From positions 1 to 20,117 of the forward strand of contig LSSN01003754.1 of NCBI GenBank assembly GCA_001970855.1: a stretch of 20,117 nucleotides of DNA. The letters run 5' to 3'. This document shows, in pieces, positions 10,942-20,117 of the stretch. Position 1 is the stretch's first letter. The number at the start of each line of letters is the position of its first letter. The notes beneath the pieces were generated by a model, which saw only the letters and a program-made list of their open reading frames with translations, was not told where the DNA came from and did not search any database. Position numbers and translations under genes: made by a program. The DNA is from Smittium culicis (Eukaryota > Kickxellomycota > Harpellomycetes > Harpellales > Legeriomycetaceae).

Positions 10942-11012
10942 TGCGTCAGCCGGGAGTCGAACCCGGGCCAATTGCTTGGAAGGCAACTATTCTACCGCTA
11001 TACTACTAACGC
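10942..11012 (-). tRNA. tRNA-Gly(TCC)
   Basis: The 71-nt minus-strand sequence folds as a full cloverleaf. The acceptor stem GCGTTAG/CTGACGC has one T-G pair. The D arm is GTAT/GAAT with the A-A mismatch often seen in eukaryotic tRNA-Gly. The anticodon stem is GTTGC/GCAAT around CTTCCAA, giving anticodon TCC. The variable loop is 4 nt. The T arm is CCGGG/CCCGG with loop TTCGACT. The discriminator base is A, as expected for eukaryotic glycine. The B box GGTTCGACTCC is canonical. There is no intron and no encoded CCA. It lies 3 nt downstream of tRNA-Asn and reads codon GGA (GGG by wobble). Confidence 0.97.
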
Positions 11013-11015
11013 TAA

Positions 11016-11089
11016 CGCTCCCACCTAGGCTTGAACTAGGAACCTCCTGATTAACAGTCAGACGCGCTAACCAATTGCGCCATGGAAGC
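11016..11089 (-). tRNA. tRNA-Asn(GTT)
   Basis: The 74-nt minus-strand sequence folds cleanly. The acceptor stem is GCTTCCA/TGGGAGC, the D arm GCGC/GCGC with loop AATTGGTTA, and the anticodon stem TCTGA/TCAGG around CTGTTAA, giving anticodon GTT. The variable loop is AGGTT and the T arm CCTAG/CTAGG with loop TTCAAGC. Discriminator G73 is the asparagine identity base. The A box TGGCGCAATTGG is good. The B box GTTCAAGCC is weaker than the one in the glycine gene. It is intronless, without encoded CCA. It is the upstream member of a tandem pair with no terminator between the two genes. Confidence 0.97.
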
Positions 11090-11736
11090 CGTGGTTGGAT
11101 TCACTAATTGATAAAATTTTTTTAGCAATAAATACAAACTTGTATATTTATTCATTTATAATTTATAGAAATTTGGTTATTTGCTGTTAAATTTTTAACC
11201 CTGTCACGATTAAATTGACAATTTTTGATCTACAAATTATAGTTAATTGCACGCAATTAATTTGATATAATTCGAGACGCATATAATTATTCGTTTGTTT
11301 AAGAATTACAACAAATAATAATAATGCTTATAAATCGCTGACGAATCACTAATTATATTTTCTTAAAGTATTGGAAGGGAAAGGATTAATAAATTCGATG
11401 AGGTAAAAAAAACTTTGAAAAGAGTATAAAAAACCATTTAAAAATAATTATAAAGTTTATATATTAAAAATTTTTATAGAAAAATCCCTAACCCATTCCA
11501 ATCCGCCTCTCTAGCTACTTTAACCCACCAGAAATAGGCCCAAGGGTGGTCTAGACAATTATATACTTAATTTATAAAATAAAATAAAATTGGTGTAAAT
11601 GAATATGTCTTGAGTATTGATGTCTAACATTGTTTAAGGTCAAATTAGTTCTGATATATAGTTTTGCTCTTTACCAAAAAGAGAAGAAAATTTTCAAATA
11701 AATAATAAGTCAGAATGGGTAGATAAAAAAAAAGGA
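11090..11736. other. Spacer between tRNA pair and proteasome gene
   Basis: AT-rich, with no gene I can support. It holds the 5' flank of the tRNA pair, a perfect short inverted repeat with 8-bp arms and a 2-nt centre (11243-11260, TTAATTGC/GCAATTAA), and a GC-richer island at 11486-11556 that is briefly open on both strands but matches nothing known to me. The part right of about 11640 may be read-through 3' flank of the proteasome gene. Confidence 0.5.
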
Positions 11737-11742
11737 TTTATT
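11737..11742 (-). promoter_or_regulatory. AATAAA polyadenylation signal of the proteasome gene
   Basis: On the minus strand a canonical AATAAA lies 68 nt after the stop codon, in the expected place for 3'-end formation. The hexamer is common in AT-rich DNA, so position is the main support. Confidence 0.5.
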
Positions 11743-11810
11743 AAAATACTGGAAAATAGGTTACAGCAAAAGAATAAAAATATAACTAACAGGCTAAAAG
11801 AAGAATAATT

Positions 11811-12807
11811 TTAAACTACTTCCATGGCGTCACTGTCTTTTACAGAGTCAAACTTTTTGATAGTTTCACTTACAATAGCTAAAATTTTTTTGAATAAGAA
11901 AAAAAAGTATATATTGTCAATATATGAAGAATAATATTATAAAAAAAAGTATATTAAATACCTGTAGTTCCGCGGGCGAATTTATAACTCTTAAGTTTTG
12001 GAATTCTTTCGTTAGGTTTAGCATAGTTTCTAAGGTAGTCGACTTTATCCTTAGTAATAACACATACATCTACATTGCTTCCTGAACCAAGGTCATTAAA
12101 AATACCAGCTTCTATAGCATCCTTTACAAGCTCTACAGCTTCTTCTCTTTCCATGTTAGGCTTAAATCTGCTTTCAAACATAGCCATTGCTGCTAACGAA
12201 CCCGAGCCCATAGTTACAAAAGGAAGTTTATCGGTAGAACCGTGGGGGTATACAGTGTATAGATGTGGACCTTTAACATCGTAACCGCCCAAAACCAAAG
12301 CAGCACTAACATGACCTTGGTATCTGGTACCCCAGAAAAATAAATAGTTAGCTTTAGAGGCAAAATTTTAATAAAAAAAAAAAGAAAGGTAGTATAATAT
12401 GCAAAATAGTACTTGAATAGGTATTGTTTAAGGAAAGTCATGGCAGTAGAGACGCGGGCCTGTCTTCCACTGTTCATGGAATGTAGAGCGAGTTGAGAAC
12501 TGACAATATTTGTAGTGAATTCGGTATCAGCAGCTGTTCCTGCACCACAGCAATAGATGTTTGAGGTGATGTAATGAATCTTTGCGCAATTTTTATCAGC
12601 AACAATTGTACCAGCTGTTGCGCGTGTATCTGCACCTAAAACTACACCATCTTTATATATAAGTCCAACAATTGTTGTTCCTGTTTTTGTAGCAGATGGG
12701 AAATAGCCACCGCTTTGAGCAAGATGTTCGTTTCTTTTTGCATTATCGAAGCTGAATCCACCAAAGTTTTCGCCTATTATTTCTTTAAGTACGCTGTTGT
12801 CCTCCAT
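11811..12807 (-). CDS. PUP1: 20S proteasome subunit beta-2 (trypsin-like), three exons, complete
   Basis: Catalytic beta-2 subunit of the 20S core, cutting after basic residues in nucleus and cytosol. Exons are 12807-12413, 12323-11962 and 11878-11811 (395+362+68 nt), giving 274 residues. The ATG at 12807 starts a 43-residue propeptide ending ATKTG. Self-cleavage exposes TTIVG, with Thr1 at residue 44. In mature numbering the active-site set is complete: Thr1, Asp17, Lys33, Ser129, Asp166 and Ser169. Gly45 (IYCCG) opens the S1 pocket as in trypsin-like subunits. The C-terminal tail ([13 protein letters not shown] and after) is the beta-2 type arm that wraps beta-3. Both introns are GT-AG and joining keeps the conserved junctions QYLF-K-YQGH and RGTT-A-IV. 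Length matches yeast Pup1 and human PSMB7. Pre-enzymes with N-terminal propeptide and GSGS motifs leave little doubt; the human orthologue name is PSMB7. Confidence 0.97.
11879..11961 (-). other. Proteasome beta-2 intron 2 (83 nt)
   Basis: On the minus strand it starts GTATTT and ends TTTTAG, phase 1. It is needed because the frame otherwise stops just after RGTTG; splicing gives RGTTAIVSETI, matching the family tail. A likely branch sequence is TTGAC, near the middle of the intron. Confidence 0.9.
12324..12412 (-). other. Proteasome beta-2 intron 1 (89 nt)
   Basis: On the minus strand it starts GTACTA and ends TACCAG, phase 2, with a good branch sequence GCTAACTA about 30 nt before the acceptor. 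Splicing joins CTATTCAA to ATACCAAGG, giving LFKYQGHV, conserved in beta-2 subunits. The intron happens to have no stop in the upstream frame, so retention would add about 28 residues before a frame change. Confidence 0.92.
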
Positions 12808-12919
12808 TTCGAAGATTGATTTTGTTTACTATTGAAAAAAAAAAATTTTCAGAATCAGATAATAATGAGTTAAATTCTAATTTCTTTTTTGTGATTGTAA
12901 GTGGAGTTAAACTTGCTTT

Positions 12920-12927
12920 TGACGTGA
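12920..12927 (-). promoter_or_regulatory. CRE-like site TGACGTGA upstream of the proteasome gene
   Basis: TGACGTGA on the plus strand (TCACGTCA on the minus) lies about 115 bp before the proteasome ATG. It differs by one base from the ATF/CREB palindrome TGACGTCA. I saw no Rpn4-type PACE box (GGTGGCAAA) in the roughly 400 bp upstream. Function is inferred from position only. Confidence 0.3.
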
Positions 12928-13049
12928 GAAAAATATAATAGTCTAATACTTGAACCTATTTAATTACGCTTTTATTTTATCAATAACAACAAGTTCTTTT
13001 CTTGCCTTCTAATGGTTAATCGTTATGATGTAATTCCTTATATCATATT

Positions 13050-13080
13050 ATTGGCTGCTAATATTTTCATTTTGGCCAAT
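13050..13080. promoter_or_regulatory. Two closely spaced CCAAT motifs
   Basis: CCAAT occurs on the minus strand at 13050-13054 and on the plus strand at 13076-13080 (inside TTGGCCAAT). They lie 245-275 bp upstream of the proteasome gene, within the range of HAP/NF-Y sites. They are short motifs and may be chance. Confidence 0.2.
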
Positions 13081-16000
13081 AATTTGTTAATAATTGATTA
13101 TAGAAAATTTTATCCAATTATTTTTAAATATTAATTGAAATCGTATATAATTGGTTTGCATTTTTATAAGTTTCTATTTAATATTTATTAGCGGGCAAAA
13201 AATAGCACAATTTATATCAAATCATTCTGCGCTGTAAACAATATTATACAAAAATTCAATTATGGAAAACTACCTTTGAAATACAAAGCTACTTGATTTT
13301 GATTTAAATAATTTAAATCAATAACTTTTAAAATCTCTTGAAATATTAATGATATATGTTTATTTAAATAAAAATAAGTTGATAAAAATTATTTTTGAAC
13401 TTGTAAATTTAAATTACACTTCATGAGAAAGGGCTAAATTCCAGAAATATTTTAATGAATAATTACTCCCAAGATAAAATAGGTCTATTATATCTTTTGT
13501 ATCCATACGTGATAGACTAAGATGACAAGAATCCTACCTATATATGGTTAAAAAAATGAATTTATTATTGCTTCTATAATTATCTAGTATATAAGATCGT
13601 ACTCTTATTTTATCGTCAGCTCACTTTTTACACCTAAGCATTTAAAAAATATCATTTATTCTAAGTTTAAAACGATTTATTGATTTAATAAAAAAAATAA
13701 ACTAAAGTTAAAAAGGCTTGATATAGTTAAAAATTGTTTTAAATTAATTTCTAGCTGCTCAAAGAGTACTTTTGAGCTATAAATCTCGTTTAAGACAAAT
13801 ATTTTTAGGGGGAAAATGCTAAATTGAATATAGAATTTGCTCAATATTGGATTTTTTATAAAAAGCAAGACTTTATTAATTAGTAATATAATCCTAAATT
13901 TATAGAAAAGTTTTACGCGCTCAATATTTTTACTGATTGTCATTATCATAGATTTATACATGTGAAGTTGGCTTCTTGCTGATACCCAAAAGTTGATCTC
14001 ACTTATCAGAGAAATCCCACTGGATCAATTATACCCGAACAGCTAGCCATCATTCACCTTATCCTCATTCGCCTCGTCACAAATATCGACTGTATATTTC
14101 TTTTCTTCAAAGATTAAAATTTTCAAAAAAATCAATTTCTCCTAGTTTCATACCTTATATATATCTAATATTCCTATCTGTTTAATAAAAACTTAAGCAC
14201 TCTAACTAATATAGTTAATTAATTTAAAAATCTAGATTTTGACGCAGTTACACATCAGTTACATATTTTATTTTTGCTAAACTTTAGCTCATTTATAAAT
14301 AAAATACATCTAAAAATTACGAAACTGCTCATTTAAATTATATCGAGGTCAGGCACTTATTTTATAAACTTACTAAAATAAAAAATTTTTATTATTTGAT
14401 GTGCAGTAGTAGTATGAAAACACAATTTTTCTCTATTCAAGTTTTATATTAAGTTATAAACGTATAGAATTTGTTGTTATTTTTCTGAAATAGCTTCATA
14501 TGAATTATTTTATAACTTTTAGATTTAATCTTATGATTCTATGTATTTTGATATTAAATTTATTACTATATTTCTTTTCTATATATTTTTTTCAAGTGTT
14601 CAATACTAACAGGCTCAATAAGAATTCCTGTGATCTTTATGTTTATATATCCTGTAGAATATTTCTCAGGGCAGATAATTTTTCTAGAACTAATCTCATA
14701 ATCTAATATTTTTAAATCATGCTTTGTTTTCGTTTTCAAATAATTTACTAATAAAGTGAATTTTCATTTTATTGGAAGCGAATCATCTGTTCATATAAAT
14801 GAGAGAAAAAATGAGAAAATTATCAAGATTTGTCTCAATTTATTGAATTTTAAATTATGATTTTTAAAGGAAATACATTGATTTTATATTTAATTCTCTG
14901 GAATATCGACTCATACTGTTGACATAAAGCAGATTTGATGTCCCAATTTAATAATTATAATTATACATGGAGTTATTAAATAATTTTGAAATTCAGAGAT
15001 GTTGACTAAATAGATGATATTTTAATTACCTCTATACAATAGATCAATCATAATTGATCATTTATAGCTCCTGCAATTTAGTTTTGAAACCAAATTCCGT
15101 TATACTTGCTAATTTTTGAAAACTGAGCTTTTGAATATTTGTTAATTCTATTTCCTAAATATTTTCCTTCTATTGTCATATCATGAATAAATTCTTTTCC
15201 TTGATCGTTACACTATAAGTAAAAAAAAATTTAACGATAAATTGAAAACCAGATCTATCAAAGAATATTATTTTATGTGCTAATTTTATAAAAGTATTAC
15301 AAAAAAAGAATTTAAAAGTAACAATAAAAGCAAAAAGTATAAATAATATCAAAAAACAGGGACAAAAAAACGGATAGAAAAATTTTAGAATGATATTTTT
15401 TATGCCCAAATATTAAATAAATTCTATTAAAAACCCTCAAAACTTTAAAAGTATATACTTTGATAAAACTTTCGATTACTTAAACTCATTATTCAGATAA
15501 GTTACTCTCACTAGCCATTGACTAATACTGAGAACTATAATCATTCCTTTTATTTAAATAACCTTTTTTCCAGATTTGATTTAATATAATTTCTTTTTTT
15601 TGTTATACCTGAATCTGGGATTCGATATATACATTTTGGACTTAATACTGCTCTACTGAATTCTACTTATCAAATTTTGTGCGTTCCATGGAAAAATCAG
15701 TTATTCCTTGAGGTTTTTGATTATCTTGTACACTTTTAATAGCTGTTCCTATAATAACAGACTATTTTTTTGCTTGAATAATCTTTATAAAAAAAATATT
15801 GATAAAACGGATATTATAAATAAGTTGATAATTTTTTAACAGTATTTATTATAATTTTTTATGATTTTTTTTATTATAAAAAGTATTATAAATTAAACGA
15901 TATAAATTAAAGATCCAACATCAATTTTGATTAAAAGTAAAGCTTTATGTGTCATATAATGAAACTGTGACAGATTAAAACAGTATTTATGTTTTCAATC

Positions 16001-18256
16001 ACTACAGGTAATAATTTTACTCTTACTCGCAATTTTTTAATTTCATTTGCTCAGAAATCTTATAATTATATTTTAATATCTGTACATACTCAGAATAACA
16101 TCAGCGAAAGATAAAAACTCGACTGTTATTGATAGAGGTAGGCTCATCTACTAAAACCATAGAAATATATTTTACATTTATATTTTTTCACTTTTAGAGA
16201 AAATTTCAAGTTCTTGTCTTTTATGTGCGCTAAGGCATTTTTTATTTCAAATTCAAACTAGACCTTAATTTAAGGCTTCAAGCTGTGCTGTTGATAGCGA
16301 TTATTAATTTATGCTATCTTCTTATTCAAGCTGTATATTAGCTTTCAATTAAACTTTTAGTATTTAAATTTAGTTTTTATAAATTCAAGTTATGGGTAAT
16401 AAACTCTGTTTTTTATAATTTACGCCATTTAAAATAGCCTTTTCATTGAAACTGAAACGAATTTAGATTTATTAATACATGAAACTTATACTCTTTTTTT
16501 GGGGGTTTAATGAGTTGGAAATTTTTTCACATGGAATATTTATTCAAATATAAATAAATTCAAGTAGCTAATTACTTCAAAAATTTAGCATAATTGAATA
16601 TATTAATAAGATAATATTTAGTGAAAAATATAATAATATATGTCCTAATACAGAATATTTATGAATATACTAGTTTTACTATTATTTTAGGTTATATTTC
16701 TAACTGAATAAGTAGGTGAATCATTTGGGTATTTATACAGGATCTGGATTGGGCACTTATATATTCTGATATGATTATACTGTTAACGTTATAATATTTA
16801 TCTTATTATTCTGAAATTCTTTTGTTTGGTTTAAATGTCTTGTTATGTGTGGTAAAGACCTGAAATCAATTAATCCAGATTACAAAATTCATCTATTTTT
16901 GATTATTCTATAATATTTTTTTATATATTATTATAAAATTTCAAATTAACTTTGGGGATCACACATCCTTTGGAGTTTTATGAGATATTTTGCAAATATT
17001 AATTGTAACTCACGAAATTACGCGACATATTATATTCTTTATGTTAAAAAAAGCTTCAGGATCACTTTCTTAATCAACTGAATCATATTTGAATCTCTGA
17101 GCTTCCATATTGGATCAACCATTTACTTTCAAATAATTTTTTCCATAGATTCTTTTTGCTATATTTTACAATATTTAAGGTACTCGATACTTAGTTCAAA
17201 AATAATTGGGTGCATCTCACTAGGTTATTTCTGATATGTTAATGCAATTAATAATTCATTGACCCATATTTGGGCATTTCTGGAACCTTTACTGGTTCTC
17301 AAAAAAAATTATTTGCACGCATAGTTGTTTGAAAAGACCATTATAAGATTTAAATAGATAAAATGTTACGAATTTTTCTTCCATGAATTCATTTTTTATA
17401 CTCTTGTATATAATAAAATCACTTCGAATAGAGAGGATTAATAAATTTATTACAAATTTTTTTGATTTATAAACGTAGCTAGAATATTAAGGTAATAGCA
17501 TCATCATAATTGTAATAGATATTTATGGAAATATATTAATAACAGTGGATTCACCACCGATTAAATGTTTTCTAAATTTATATTTTCTTGCTAGCATGGT
17601 TAAATAATTGCAAATAACTAAGTGATACAATGCGATTTTGATCTATATTAATGCAATATTTTTATTTAAAGATATAGATTAATAAAATATAACCAAGCCA
17701 TAGAGTAATAGATATACTAAACGATAAAAATTATTTTTAAATAAAATATTAGCATTAAATACTATACTAATTAACCTAAACAAATTTTAAGCCAGGTTGC
17801 ATAAAATATTTGTAAGAAATTAAAATTGGCATTAAAAAAATAGTATAAACTGATAAAAGAGCCTGATTCGATAAATAAAGGGCGGATATAATATTACCTT
17901 ATTCCAAATGCATTATGAACTTTATATTCGCAATACAGTTTAATATAAATTAAGTTAGTGTATTGTCTGAAATTTTTAGTAGGTTTATAAAACTGCATGG
18001 CTCCCATAACATCAAACTGATACCTTTTAAATTACAGCTTAATAATCGAGTATTCGGATGACATAGCACTTTTCAAATTGTATAACTAATATGTTTTTTT
18101 AGGGAGGGATTATTTCAGTATGTGAAACCTTTTGGATAAATTTTTCCCTCCTCTACTTCACTTTTTTTTTTATGTTATACTATAAATGATGTTGATTATT
18201 ATGTTTTATTCTGACAGTAACTTGATCTAATTCGCATAAACAAATAAAATAGCTAG

Positions 18257-18469
18257 CAAAAAAAAGCTCCGAGATTTAAATTGCACCCTATACAAGTAGA
18301 TTTTTATAGTCATAATGAGCCATTAATTTGTTCACTTGTTTTTTTATTTTTGGCTTTAACGTTTTTAATTAGGTTGGGATGTAAATCAATAGTTGCGGAT
18401 TATTTAATGATTATTATTTCATTTTTATATTTACATGAGCTAATTTACGCGGGGTGTATTACTAATTGA
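18257..18469 (+). CDS. Doubtful two-helix membrane protein fragment
   Basis: This is an open frame from just after a TAG (18254-18256, possible acceptor) to TGA 18467-18469, 70 codons. It starts with a basic stretch (KKAPRFK), followed by two hydrophobic segments of about 19-20 residues (ICSLVFLFLALTFLIRLG and YLMIIISFLYLHELIYAG) separated by a short polar link. There is no ATG near its start, so if real it is a last exon of a gene with unseen upstream exons, or a remnant. An AATAAA lies 8 nt after the stop. Hydrophobic frames arise easily in T-rich DNA, and I recognise no family. The longer-than-chance polar to membrane pattern is the only positive sign. Confidence 0.2.
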   Translation, partial: QKKAPRFKLHPIQVDFYSHNEPLICSLVFLFLALTFLIRLGCKSIVADYLMIIISFLYLHELIYAGCITN

Positions 18470-18844
18470 ACTTACCAATAAAAAGTTAGAAATGAGTTAA
18501 GAACAATTTAACACGCTTTCAAGTTAAATTTTAATAATCCCTGAGCTTTCGATTTTCTGGCAATTTTTGCTAATATTCACTATTTGATGCGAGTAATTTG
18601 TAAGCCAATGGATATAAGCATTTATATACTTAGTAATAATATGAAGATTAGTCATTTGCAATTATAATATAAATATCGCTTGAATTTCCTAAATATGAAC
18701 TATAAACATTTATACTGTATAATTTTTTCTTAGCAAAACGGTTAATGTACTAATACCAAAGATTACTTATTAGTGTCCTTTGTACTCGATTTATTTAATT
18801 TCATATTAGCGACTGATAAAAAGTAGTGGTAAAGCAAAAAAAGC
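18470..18844 (+). other. Upstream region of the glutathione transferase gene
   Basis: AT-rich, no gene. It contains one TTAGTAA heptamer at 18630-18636, the form bound by Yap1-type bZIP stress regulators in yeasts, about 210 bp before the ATG. In this composition the heptamer is expected often, so it is only a note. Confidence 0.35.
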
Positions 18845-19683
18845 ATGAAATCAGCGACAAGTATCCTCGGAAACACCTTCAAAAGTAAATGCGTATAGCA
18901 AAATATAATTCTGAAGTTTTTATTTTAACCTTTTTCTCATTAGGTGTAATATACAGATAAATAAAACAATAAATACTATTTTTATTCGAAAAAAATATAT
19001 TAGAACTGTACCCACACAGCTTAGATAAGCCGACTCTTTATAATGCAAGGATATGTCCATTTGCGCATAGGGCAGTGTTGGCGCTTAGAGAAGCTAAAGT
19101 TCCATACGAACAAGTCGATATAGATCTAGAAAATAAGCCAGAATGGTACTCACAGGTCAACCCTTCACTCAAAGTTCCGGCATTGAGACTTACAACAGGA
19201 GAAATTCTAGTCGAGTCCATGCTTATAACCGAATATGTCGCTGATCAGCACCCAGAATCTTTACTTATGCCAAAATCAGCACTTGATAGATATAAGGTCA
19301 GACTACATATCGACTATTTCGCCAATAACGTTCTTCCACTTCCGTTCAAACTACTAGGCGTAAACAGTGACGAAGCTGCAAAACAGGAACTTTATCCTAC
19401 TATCGTAGAAAGATTGCGCGAATTGAACGCTAGGCTTGTTGAGTCGAGCGCATCAGGGCCTTTCTTCCTTGGCGAGAACTACTCTATTGCCGATATTGGC
19501 ACAATCACTTTTATTGAGAGACTGGAAGTCGCTCTCAAGCTCAGCGGAATGAGCATTGCTGATACCACGGGACTTGATAGGTTCAACCAATGGAAAAGCG
19601 CTGTCAAGTCCAGACCCAGCTACACCGAAACTGTCGCTTCGTATGACGAAATTGTAGCCGCGTTTAAAAAATTCATCAAATAA
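18845..19683 (+). CDS. Omega-like glutathione S-transferase, two exons, complete
   Basis: Likely a cytosolic glutathione-dependent thiol transferase or dehydroascorbate reductase. Exons are 18845-18884 and 19025-19683 (40+659 nt), giving 232 residues. Exon 1 codes for MKSATSILGNTFK; the split codon 14 joins to KPTLYNARICPFAHR. An N-terminal thioredoxin fold (about 16-95) has Cys24 in the CPFAHR motif, typical of omega, lambda and DHAR classes that use cysteine instead of Tyr/Ser. It also has the cis-proline in KVPAL (Pro65) and the glutathione gamma-glutamyl contact Glu77-Ser78. The all-helical C-terminal domain (about 105-225) has the N-capping box SIAD (Ser167-Asp170). Length fits the family. 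Exon 2 is secure. Exon 1 is inferred from the ATG, donor GTAAAT, acceptor CTTAG, and preserved phase. Codon use is much less AT-rich than the flanks, which marks an expressed gene. Confidence 0.9.
18885..19024 (+). other. Inferred intron of the glutathione transferase gene (140 nt)
   Basis: It starts GTAAAT and ends GCTTAG, phase 1. The only other close acceptor, CACACAG at 19013-19019, would bring an in-frame TAG with this donor, so the CTTAG site is preferred. Confirmation needs a transcript. Confidence 0.65.
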
Positions 19684-19684
19684 C

Positions 19685-19690
19685 AATAAA
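19685..19690 (+). promoter_or_regulatory. AATAAA polyadenylation signal after the transferase gene
   Basis: AATAAA begins 2 nt after the TAA stop, with a second copy at 19792-19797 that is better spaced for cleavage. Either may be used. Confidence 0.4.
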
Positions 19691-20117
19691 TAAACAGTTC
19701 CTAATTCCCTTCATACGTATTTCTAGCATTACTTCTAACATTTTATAGTATTATTAAACTTAATTACGACTATTAATTAAAGCGTCTATATAATAAACTT
19801 ATTTACTGAAATTTTTAGCTTTTTAGCGTTGTTTTTATTTCTTGAATTTTTATAGATCCCATTTTTTTTTGATTTGGTAAAAAAATAATTCAATAATTGT
19901 GTAGTTATATTAATTATTTGATGTATCATGTAAGATCAAATTTATTTTTTCTAACAAATACTTGCTTGCTTCTATTTTTTTGAGACTTAATTCCAAAGGT
20001 ATTTTTTTATTACAACAACCATCTTTTAATCCTTATCCGTCCAACACTAGTAAAAAAAACAAATATATTGATTTGTTTATGATTTTCAATCTAATTTACT
20101 ATTTGCTGTGTTAATAC
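19691..20117. other. 3' flank of the transferase gene to the window end
   Basis: AT-rich, with no open frame or RNA gene that I can support. It includes the second AATAAA at 19792-19797 and T-rich runs. Confidence 0.5.

Larger units (their letters stand above)
12808..18256. other. 5.4-kb AT-rich spacer, no supported gene
   Basis: The left few hundred bases are the probable promoter of the proteasome gene, which reads away to the left. The rest holds no gene I can support. Open frames at 13677-13961 (minus), 14500-14706 (plus) and 15176-15409 (minus) are rich in Phe, Ile, Leu, Lys and Asn, with composition equal to the flanks, and look like chance. A GC-richer island at about 13965-14095 is open on the plus strand from 13997 to 14194, without an ATG or known motif. 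Short hairpins occur at 17262-17300 and 18103-18151. Confidence 0.55.

Noticed and set aside
11486..11494. CCCTAACCC, telomere-like
   Set aside because: Only one and a half repeat units in an internal position; not an array.
12075..12284. Plus-strand frame of 69 codons
   Set aside because: Antisense of proteasome beta-2 exon 2.
13299..13321. Perfect palindrome with 11-bp arms (TTGATTTAAAT)
   Set aside because: Almost all A and T; such palindromes are expected by chance in this composition, and no binding site or element edge is evident.
13677..13961. 94-residue minus-strand open frame
   Set aside because: Low-complexity Ile/Phe/Leu/Lys/Asn protein with the same base composition as its flanks; length is within chance for this composition.
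14500..14706. 68-residue plus-strand hydrophobic frame
   Set aside because: T-rich DNA yields such Phe/Leu/Ile runs by chance; no homologous motif or regulatory context.
15176..15409. 77-residue minus-strand Phe-rich frame
   Set aside because: It is the complement of A-rich runs on the plus strand; no sign of selection.
18103..18151. Hairpin GGAGGGA/TCCCTCC with a 35-nt loop
   Set aside because: A 7-bp stem with a long loop and no terminator, RNA gene or frame attached; recorded but not supportable as a feature.
19038..19686. Minus-strand open frames at 19038-19220 and 19453-19686
   Set aside because: Antisense shadows of the glutathione transferase exon, which is clearly coding on the plus strand.

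Overview
This is a very AT-rich nuclear window from a eukaryote with short GT-AG introns. The likeliest source is an early-diverging, AT-biased fungus. The proteasome beta-2 protein is fungal/opisthokont in style, introns are 83-140 nt, and the non-LTR element has an apurinic-endonuclease ORF2. A Kickxellomycotina/Harpellales-type genome would fit, but that placement is an impression, not a result. The standard genetic code suffices for every gene read here. Only four loci are clearly functional: two tRNA genes and two protein genes.

Layout. 1-2505 is a decayed LINE-type retrotransposon lying on the plus strand: a lysine/serine-rich ORF1-like frame, then the endonuclease part of ORF2, then a scrambled distal ORF2 remnant, with no recognisable reverse-transcriptase core. 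2506-10291 is a gene desert holding two short tandem repeats, a G-rich tract and a pair of inverted 21-mers. 10292-10674 is an unrecognised coding remnant broken at an AT-dinucleotide run. 10933-11089 carries tRNA-Asn(GTT) and tRNA-Gly(TCC) on the minus strand only 3 nt apart, followed by one T-run terminator, so they are probably made as one dimeric precursor. 11811-12807 (minus) is a complete three-exon gene for the 20S proteasome beta-2 subunit. 12808-18256 is a second desert with a few islands of higher GC. 18257-18469 is a doubtful membrane-protein-like open frame. 18845-19683 (plus) is a complete two-exon, omega-like glutathione S-transferase gene whose first exon codes for only 13 whole residues. 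The last 434 bases hold its polyadenylation signals and otherwise nothing clear.

The two protein genes are independent housekeeping or stress genes (protein turnover; glutathione-dependent thiol chemistry). They do not form a system. I found no convincing new multi-gene system. The items most worth a second look are the tRNA dimer, the slipped coding remnant at 10.3-10.7 kb, and the inverted 21-mers at 3.0/3.5 kb that also resemble a stretch of the LINE remnant.
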